Assembly (NCBI GenBank): GCA_009693885.1
Contig: SHWK01000019.1
Span: 1 to 11,986 of the forward strand
Direction: 5' to 3'
DNA: 11,986 nt
Origin: Rickettsiales bacterium
GTDB taxonomy: Bacteria; Pseudomonadota; Alphaproteobacteria; Rickettsiales; UBA1997
The position numbers and the translations under genes are program-made. The notes under the pieces were generated by a model. That model was not told the DNA's origin, ran no database searches, and worked only from the letters and a program-made list of their open reading frames with translations. How positions within the stretch are numbered: the first letter of the stretch is position 1; each line of letters begins with the position of its first letter. Below, piece by piece: positions 7,198-11,986 of the stretch.

Positions 7198-8670
7198 ATG
7201 ACGTTCATTCCAAAAGAAACTGGTCTTAAACTAGAAACTGAAATCCTTATCAAGCAAACCCGCAAAGGTGCTTGTGGTGTTGATCTGCCGGATGTTGCAG
7301 AGTTCAAAATCAGAACTGGACAAAAAAAACGCGAATCAATTGGCCTTGCTGAAGTCAATGAGCCACAGGTTATTCGCCACTTTGTACGCTTGTCGAATCA
7401 AAATTATTCTATCGATGCAGGATTTTATCCACTTGGATCATGTACAATGAAACACAATCCGCGTTTGAATGAAAAAATGGCACGCCTTCCTGGCCTTAGC
7501 GATATTCACCCGATGCAAAATCAATCAACAGTGCAAGGCGCATTAGAATTAATGTATAATTTGCAAAATTGGTTGATGAAACTTACTGGTTTGGGCGGCG
7601 TTTCGCTTGCTCCGGCAGCTGGTGCGCAAGGTGAGTTGGCTGGAATGTTGGTTATCAGAAAAGCTCTAAAAGCCAAAGGTGAAAATCGTAAAATCGTGTT
7701 AATTCCAGATTCTGCCCATGGCACCAACCCAGCAACGGCAGCTATTTGTGGCTTTAACATCAAAGTTATTCCTTCTAATAATGAGGGTTTAGTTGATCTT
7801 GAATTATTCAAAAAATTAGTTGAAGAACATGGTCGCGATATAGCTGCAATCATGATCACCAACCCAAATACTTGTGGAAAATTCGAAAAAAATATTATTG
7901 AAATTGCGCGATTAATCCATGAAGTTGGTGGATATTTTTATTGCGATGGCGCCAATTATAACGCCATTGTAGGCAAAGTTCGTCCAGTGGATATTGGTGT
8001 TGATGTGATGCATTTTAACTTGCATAAAACTTTCTCAACGCCTCATGGTGGTGGAGGGCCCGGATCAGGTCCAATCGCAGTTTGCAGCGATTTAGTAGAA
8101 TTTTTGCCATCCCCACATGTAAAAAAAGAAGGCGATCAATATGCTTTCTACGCGCCAAAACAAACGGTTGGCAAAGTTAAAGGATTTAACGGCCAATTTG
8201 GCATGCATGTTCGCGCCTTAACTTATATGCTTTCTCACGGAACAGATGGCTTACAAAAAATTGCTGAAGATGCAGTTTTAAGTGCCAATTATATTTTGGC
8301 AAAATTAAAAGATCATTACCATGTGCCATTTAGCGGCAACTGTATGCATGAATGTTTATTGACTGATAAATTGCAAAAAGCGCAAGGCATTTCAACTCTC
8401 GATATTGCTAAAGCACTTGTCGAATACGGCATGCATCCAATGACAATCTTTTTCCCGCTTGTGGTTCAAGGCGCGATGTTGATTGAGCCAACTGAAACCG
8501 AAAATAAAGAAACGATCGATAATTTTATCGAGACGATGATTTATATCGCAAAATTAGTTGCTTCAGGTGAGGGTGAAAAATTCCACAATTATCCACTTTC
8601 TACTCCAAGAAGAAGATTGGATGAGGTTAAGGCAGCTAAAACCCCAGTTACTACTTGGATGCAAGCATAA
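7198..8670 (+). CDS. gcvPB: Glycine dehydrogenase (decarboxylating) subunit 2, GcvPB
   Basis: Catalytic, PLP-carrying half of the split P-protein; it forms a heterotetramer with GcvPA. Its 490 residues are normal for the family. Lys277 in HFNLHKTFSTPHGGGGPGSG (272-291) is the expected Schiff-base lysine, next to the glycine-rich loop. Other family segments are GFYPLGSCTMKHNPRLNE (75-92), LAPAAGAQGELAGM (137-150), PDSAHGTNPATAA (170-182), TNPNTCGKFE (221-230) and YCDGANYNAIVG (248-259). The C-terminus TPRRRLDEVKAAK (469-481) is also typical. The ATG at 7198 gives the standard N-terminus leading into GACGVDLPDV. No Shine-Dalgarno sequence is visible. The gene is probably cotranscribed with gcvPA and followed by a hairpin terminator. 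Confidence 0.97.
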   Translation: MTFIPKETGLKLETEILIKQTRKGACGVDLPDVAEFKIRTGQKKRESIGLAEVNEPQVIRHFVRLSNQNYSIDAGFYPLGSCTMKHNPRLNEKMARLPGLSDIHPMQNQSTVQGALELMYNLQNWLMKLTGLGGVSLAPAAGAQGELAGMLVIRKALKAKGENRKIVLIPDSAHGTNPATAAICGFNIKVIPSNNEGLVDLELFKKLVEEHGRDIAAIMITNPNTCGKFEKNIIEIARLIHEVGGYFYCDGANYNAIVGKVRPVDIGVDVMHFNLHKTFSTPHGGGGPGSGPIAVCSDLVEFLPSPHVKKEGDQYAFYAPKQTVGKVKGFNGQFGMHVRALTYMLSHGTDGLQKIAEDAVLSANYILAKLKDHYHVPFSGNCMHECLLTDKLQKAQGISTLDIAKALVEYGMHPMTIFFPLVVQGAMLIEPTETENKETIDNFIETMIYIAKLVASGEGEKFHNYPLSTPRRRLDEVKAAKTPVTTWMQA

Positions 8671-8678
8671 TCGTTGTC

Positions 8679-8703
8679 TGTGGGAGCGTATCTAGCTCCC
8701 ATA
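8679..8703 (+). terminator. Probable terminator after gcvPB
   Basis: TGGGAGC (8681-8687) pairs with GCTCCCA (8695-8701) around a 7-nt loop, extendable by a G-T and a T-A pair. It begins 8 bp after the gcvPB stop. The downstream sequence is only moderately T-rich (ATTTCACTCCTTTCG), so termination efficiency is uncertain. Position and the G+C-rich stem in A+T-rich DNA support the call. Confidence 0.6.
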
Positions 8704-8809
8704 TTTCACTCCTTTCGTTTAAAATAATTTAGCTTTAAATCTAAATATGTAGTCGATTATTTTCTTCAAAAAAACACTATTTTTCCGCAAGTAAGACCGC
8801 TCATAAAGC

Positions 8810-8837
8810 TTGATAGTTTGCCGCAATAGTTTATAAT
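8810..8837 (+). promoter_or_regulatory. Probable sigma-70-type promoter of gyrB
   Basis: TTGATA (8810-8815) and a perfect TATAAT (8832-8837) are separated by 16 nt, the best promoter match in the window. The start of transcription would be near 8844, giving a leader of about 27 nt to the gyrB ATG at 8871. It would also drive the bioF-like gene that follows gyrB. The rest of the 200-bp gap holds only the gcvPB terminator. Confidence 0.7.
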
Positions 8838-8870
8838 TATCGTATAGATTAATCTTAACAAAACCAACAA

Positions 8871-11312
8871 ATGTCTCTAGAAAACGAAGTTCTCGAAAAA
8901 GAAATCAACATGAATGAATACTCTTCCGATTCGATCAAAGTTTTAAAAGGTCTAGATGCAGTGCGCAAGCGCCCCGGAATGTATATTGGTGATACTGATG
9001 ACGGCAGTGGTTTGCATCACATGGTTTATGAAGTTGTTGATAACGCAATCGATGAAGCGCTTGCGGGCCATTGCGATGAAGTTTTTGTTTCACTAAATAT
9101 TGATGGCTCAGTGACGGTTCGCGATAATGGTCGCGGCATTCCGGTTGATTTGCATAAAGAAGAAGGCGTTTCTGCGGCAGAAGTTATCATGACACAACTT
9201 CACGCTGGTGGTAAGTTTGATCAAAATTCTTATAAGGTTTCTGGTGGTTTGCATGGTGTTGGTGTATCGGTGGTAAACGCGCTATCTGATTGGCTTGAGC
9301 TCAATATTTGGCGTGATGGCAAAGAATATAACATGCGTTTTGAAAATGGCGATGCCGTTTCTCCGCTAAAAGTTATTGGCACTGTCAAAGGAAAAAAAGG
9401 AACCCAAGTTACCTTTCATCCATCACATGCAACTTTTGCTAATGTTACAGAATTCAGCTTTTCAACTATAGAGCAAAGGCTTCGCGAGCTTTCATTTTTA
9501 AATTCTGGTGTAAAAATTATCCTGCATGATTTGCGTGGTGAAGAACCAAAAGAATCAATCTTATTTTATGAAGGTGGCGTTGAAGCTTATGTTAAATATC
9601 TTGATAAAAGCAAAAACGCATTGCACCAAACCGTTAGCGTTGTAGCTTCGGATAAGGTCAGTGGTATCTCGCTTGAAGTTGCATTACAATGGAACGATAG
9701 CTATCACGAAAATGTTTTGTGTTTTACCAACAATATTCGCCAAAGAGATGGTGGAACGCATTTGGCGGGGTTTCGCTCGGCTCTAACTCGCGTGGTTAAT
9801 AATTATGCTGCAGATAACAAACTTTTCAAAAAAGATAAAATTGTTTTAACCGGTGAAGATGTGCGCGAAGGCTTGACTGGCGTGATCTCGGTTAAAGTTC
9901 CTGATCCAAAATTTTCTTCACAAACCAAAGATAAATTGGTTTCTAGTGAAGTGCGAACCCATGTTGAATCTTTCGTTAACGATAAATTGGCGCAATGGTT
10001 TGAAGAACGTCCAGCCGATGCAAAAATTATTGTTGGCAAAGGTGTTGAAGCGGCGCAAGCTAGAGAAGCGGCACGCAAAGCCCGTGAATTAACTCGTCGC
10101 AAATCGTCGCTAGAAATCTCGAATTTACCAGGAAAATTGGCGGATTGCCAAGAAAAAGATCCGGCACTTAGCGAAATTTACATCGTTGAGGGAAACTCGG
10201 CGGGTGGTTCGGCAAAATCTGGGCGTGATCGCAAATATCAAGCAATTTTACCAATTCGCGGAAAAATTCTCAATGTTGAGCGTGCGCGTTTTGACAAAAT
10301 GTTATCATCAGTCGAAGTGGGCACAATCATTACCGCTCTAGGCACCGGCATTGGTGCAGAAGATTTTGATCCAAATAAAGTGCGCTACCACAAAATCGTG
10401 ATCATGGCCGATGCCGATGTCGATGGATCGCATATCAGAACTTTGCTTTTGACTTTCTTTTTCCGTCACATGCCAAAACTTATCGAGCACGGATTTCTCT
10501 ACATCGCGCAGCCTCCACTTTATAAAGTGAAAAAAGGCCAAAGTGAAGTTTATCTAAAAAATGAACAAGCTCTAACTGATTATATCAACGATCATGTGGT
10601 TAATAATTATGTGTTAAAAAGCAAGGCTGGAGATCGCTCTGGCAAAGACTTGCTTGAATTTATTCACAAATTATCAAAATTTTCACACCTAGCTCAAGGC
10701 TTGGCGCGCTTGGCTTCAACCGATATTATTGAAGCGGTGGCGATGGCTGGCGCGTTTGATAAATCTTGGTTGCAAAATGCCGCAAAAGCAAAAACTCTTG
10801 TTACAAAAATTGAGAAAAATCTGCAATTAAATTGTGATGATGATATCTCGTGGAAGGCCTTAGTTACTGCAGAAGATGATATTGAATTAATCAAAGAATC
10901 TCGCGGCGTAAAAACTTCTTATGTTCTAAAAAGAGCACATTTTGATTTGCCAGAATCAAGTGCAATTGCGCAAATCACAGATCAAATTATTGCTGATTTT
11001 GCAGGCGATGTTAGCTTGATTAAAGGTGATGAAAAAGTGATCGCACGCAAGCCAAATGAGTTGATGAATATCATCATTGAGCTTGGCAAAAAAGGTATGT
11101 CGATCCAGCGCTTTAAAGGTCTGGGAGAAATGAACGCCGAACAACTTTGGGAAACCACACTTGATCCTTCTAACAGAACTTTATTGCAAGTTCGCGTTGA
11201 TCAATATGACGAAGCAGATCAAGTATTTTCTACTTTAATGGGAAATGTGGTCGAGCCGCGTCGTGATTTCATCCAAGAAAATGCGTTGAAAGTGGTTAAC
11301 CTAGACGTTTAA
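8871..11312 (+). CDS. gyrB: DNA gyrase subunit B
   Basis: ATPase subunit of gyrase, which with GyrA introduces negative supercoils. The GHKL ATPase domain has EVVDNAIDEA (54-63; Glu54 is the catalytic base, matching E. coli Glu42), DNGRGIP (85-91) and the ATP lid GGLHGVGVS (125-133). The transducer domain has the QTK loop (351-353). The Toprim domain has EGNSAGGSAKSGRDR (440-454) and DADVDGSH (514-521), giving metal-binding Glu440, Asp514 and Asp516. The tail has QRFKGLGEMNAEQLWETTLD (746-765). The protein is 813 residues. The stretch of about 160 residues after PPLYKV is the insert seen in proteobacterial GyrB and absent from shorter Gram-positive forms. The start at 8871 gives a 13-residue leader before an alternative Met14 (8910); neither has a Shine-Dalgarno sequence. 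recF and dnaN are not adjacent. Confidence 0.98.
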   Translation: MSLENEVLEKEINMNEYSSDSIKVLKGLDAVRKRPGMYIGDTDDGSGLHHMVYEVVDNAIDEALAGHCDEVFVSLNIDGSVTVRDNGRGIPVDLHKEEGVSAAEVIMTQLHAGGKFDQNSYKVSGGLHGVGVSVVNALSDWLELNIWRDGKEYNMRFENGDAVSPLKVIGTVKGKKGTQVTFHPSHATFANVTEFSFSTIEQRLRELSFLNSGVKIILHDLRGEEPKESILFYEGGVEAYVKYLDKSKNALHQTVSVVASDKVSGISLEVALQWNDSYHENVLCFTNNIRQRDGGTHLAGFRSALTRVVNNYAADNKLFKKDKIVLTGEDVREGLTGVISVKVPDPKFSSQTKDKLVSSEVRTHVESFVNDKLAQWFEERPADAKIIVGKGVEAAQAREAARKARELTRRKSSLEISNLPGKLADCQEKDPALSEIYIVEGNSAGGSAKSGRDRKYQAILPIRGKILNVERARFDKMLSSVEVGTIITALGTGIGAEDFDPNKVRYHKIVIMADADVDGSHIRTLLLTFFFRHMPKLIEHGFLYIAQPPLYKVKKGQSEVYLKNEQALTDYINDHVVNNYVLKSKAGDRSGKDLLEFIHKLSKFSHLAQGLARLASTDIIEAVAMAGAFDKSWLQNAAKAKTLVTKIEKNLQLNCDDDISWKALVTAEDDIELIKESRGVKTSYVLKRAHFDLPESSAIAQITDQIIADFAGDVSLIKGDEKVIARKPNELMNIIIELGKKGMSIQRFKGLGEMNAEQLWETTLDPSNRTLLQVRVDQYDEADQVFSTLMGNVVEPRRDFIQENALKVVNLDV

Positions 11313-11317
11313 TTTTT

Positions 11318-11986
11318 GTGATTAAAAATTTTCAGGAAAAAATAAATTTTCTGCAAGCATCAGGTCTCTATCGTAAGCTGGTAGAGTCTGATGCGATTGA
11401 TGCGGTGGTGGTTAAGAGAGGTGTTCGAAAATTTATTTCATTTTGCTCCAATGATTATTTTGGTTTAGCGCATAATGCTGCAGTGAAAAAATCTGCTTGT
11501 GACGCAACCAACAAATATGGTGTTTCGCAGGCTTCTTCGCGATATATTTCTGGTAATAATTCTCTTTATTCTAAGTTAGAAAAACAAATTGCTGGCATGA
11601 AAAATTGCGAAGAGGCGATAGTTTTTTCTTCTGGTTATATGGCGGCGATTGGCGCTATTTCTGCTTTGGTGGGTGAGGGTGATTTGGTGGTGGCGGATAA
11701 ATTGATCCATTCATCTTTGCTTGATGGTATAAAATTAAGCAACGCCAAAATGATTCGCTTTGCCCACAATGATTTGGCGCATGCGAGGCAAATATTATTA
11801 GATAATACTAAAAAATACCAAAAAATATTAATTATTACCGAAGATGTTTTTTCGATGGATGGTGATAAGGGGCGCGTTGCCGAGCTTTATAAATTGGCGC
11901 GAGAGTTTGATTGTATGATGTTGAGTGATGGGGCGCATAGTTTGTTTGATGATGGATTTTATGATATTGAAAATAAAAATCTTGAG
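11318..11986 (+). CDS. bioF: 8-amino-7-oxononanoate synthase-like alpha-oxoamine synthase, BioF (3' end cut by window edge)
   Basis: PLP enzyme that condenses pimeloyl-ACP or -CoA with L-alanine, opening assembly of the biotin rings. The frame is open for 223 codons to the right edge. It begins at a GTG 5 bp after the gyrB stop; no in-frame ATG occurs before codon 94, and the frame is closed by a stop at 11297-11299, so GTG is the best start. Family features are SFCSNDYFGLAH (41-52), QASSRYISGN (71-80), VFSSGYMAAIGAISAL (102-117), His131 in DKLIHSSLLDG, RFAHNDLAH (147-155), VFSMDGD (177-183) and Asp204/His207 in SDGAHS. The PLP lysine lies beyond the edge. RFAHND and VFSMDGD favour BioF over the related Kbl and HemA, but these cannot be fully excluded on a partial sequence. 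The gene is probably cotranscribed with gyrB. Confidence 0.85.
   Translation, partial: MIKNFQEKINFLQASGLYRKLVESDAIDAVVVKRGVRKFISFCSNDYFGLAHNAAVKKSACDATNKYGVSQASSRYISGNNSLYSKLEKQIAGMKNCEEAIVFSSGYMAAIGAISALVGEGDLVVADKLIHSSLLDGIKLSNAKMIRFAHNDLAHARQILLDNTKKYQKILIITEDVFSMDGDKGRVAELYKLAREFDCMMLSDGAHSLFDDGFYDIENKNLE

Overview
The window looks like ordinary chromosomal housekeeping sequence from an A+T-rich alphaproteobacterium. The evidence is the GyrB sequence style, the proteobacterial-length GyrB (813 residues, with an insert after the Toprim region), the thioredoxin-reductase-like ferredoxin-NADP reductase, and glycine decarboxylase split into two subunits. Enzymes for methionine, histidine and biotin synthesis argue against an extremely reduced obligate intracellular parasite. 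The taxonomic call is inference; no rRNA or other decisive marker is present. I found no phage, insertion sequence, CRISPR array, tRNA, rRNA or defence system.

Layout. Positions 1-2264 (minus strand) hold metE, complete except for its last few residues, which lie beyond the left edge. A 318-bp divergent intergenic region follows. It holds a likely metE promoter, a C/G-tract hairpin and a two-copy direct repeat. On the plus strand come a ferredoxin/flavodoxin-NADP+ reductase (2583-3581), a palindrome that may be a terminator (3613-3638), a LolC/LolE-type lipoprotein-release permease (3705-4955) and hisA (4959-5678, 3 bp after the permease stop). A 193-bp gap carries a minus-strand reading frame that resembles a gene remnant. 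Then come gcvPA (5872-7155) and gcvPB (7198-8670), a hairpin terminator, a good sigma-70-type promoter (8810-8837), gyrB (8871-11312) and the first 223 codons of a bioF-like gene (11318 to the right edge). metE and bioF are both cut by the window edges.

How the genes relate. gcvPA and gcvPB together make the PLP-dependent P-protein of the glycine cleavage system, which feeds one-carbon units onto tetrahydrofolate. MetE consumes methyl-tetrahydrofolate to make methionine without cobalamin. The reductase would move electrons between NADPH and ferredoxin or flavodoxin. LolC/E releases lipoproteins from the inner membrane, HisA is a mid-pathway histidine enzyme, GyrB is the ATPase subunit of gyrase, and BioF starts biotin ring assembly. 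These are mostly unrelated housekeeping functions in short transcription units (probable pairs lolC-hisA, gcvPA-gcvPB and gyrB-bioF).

No new biological system is visible. The items most worth a second look are the 42-bp-period repeat upstream of the reductase, the minus-strand protein-like fragment between hisA and gcvPA, and the near absence of Shine-Dalgarno sequences.
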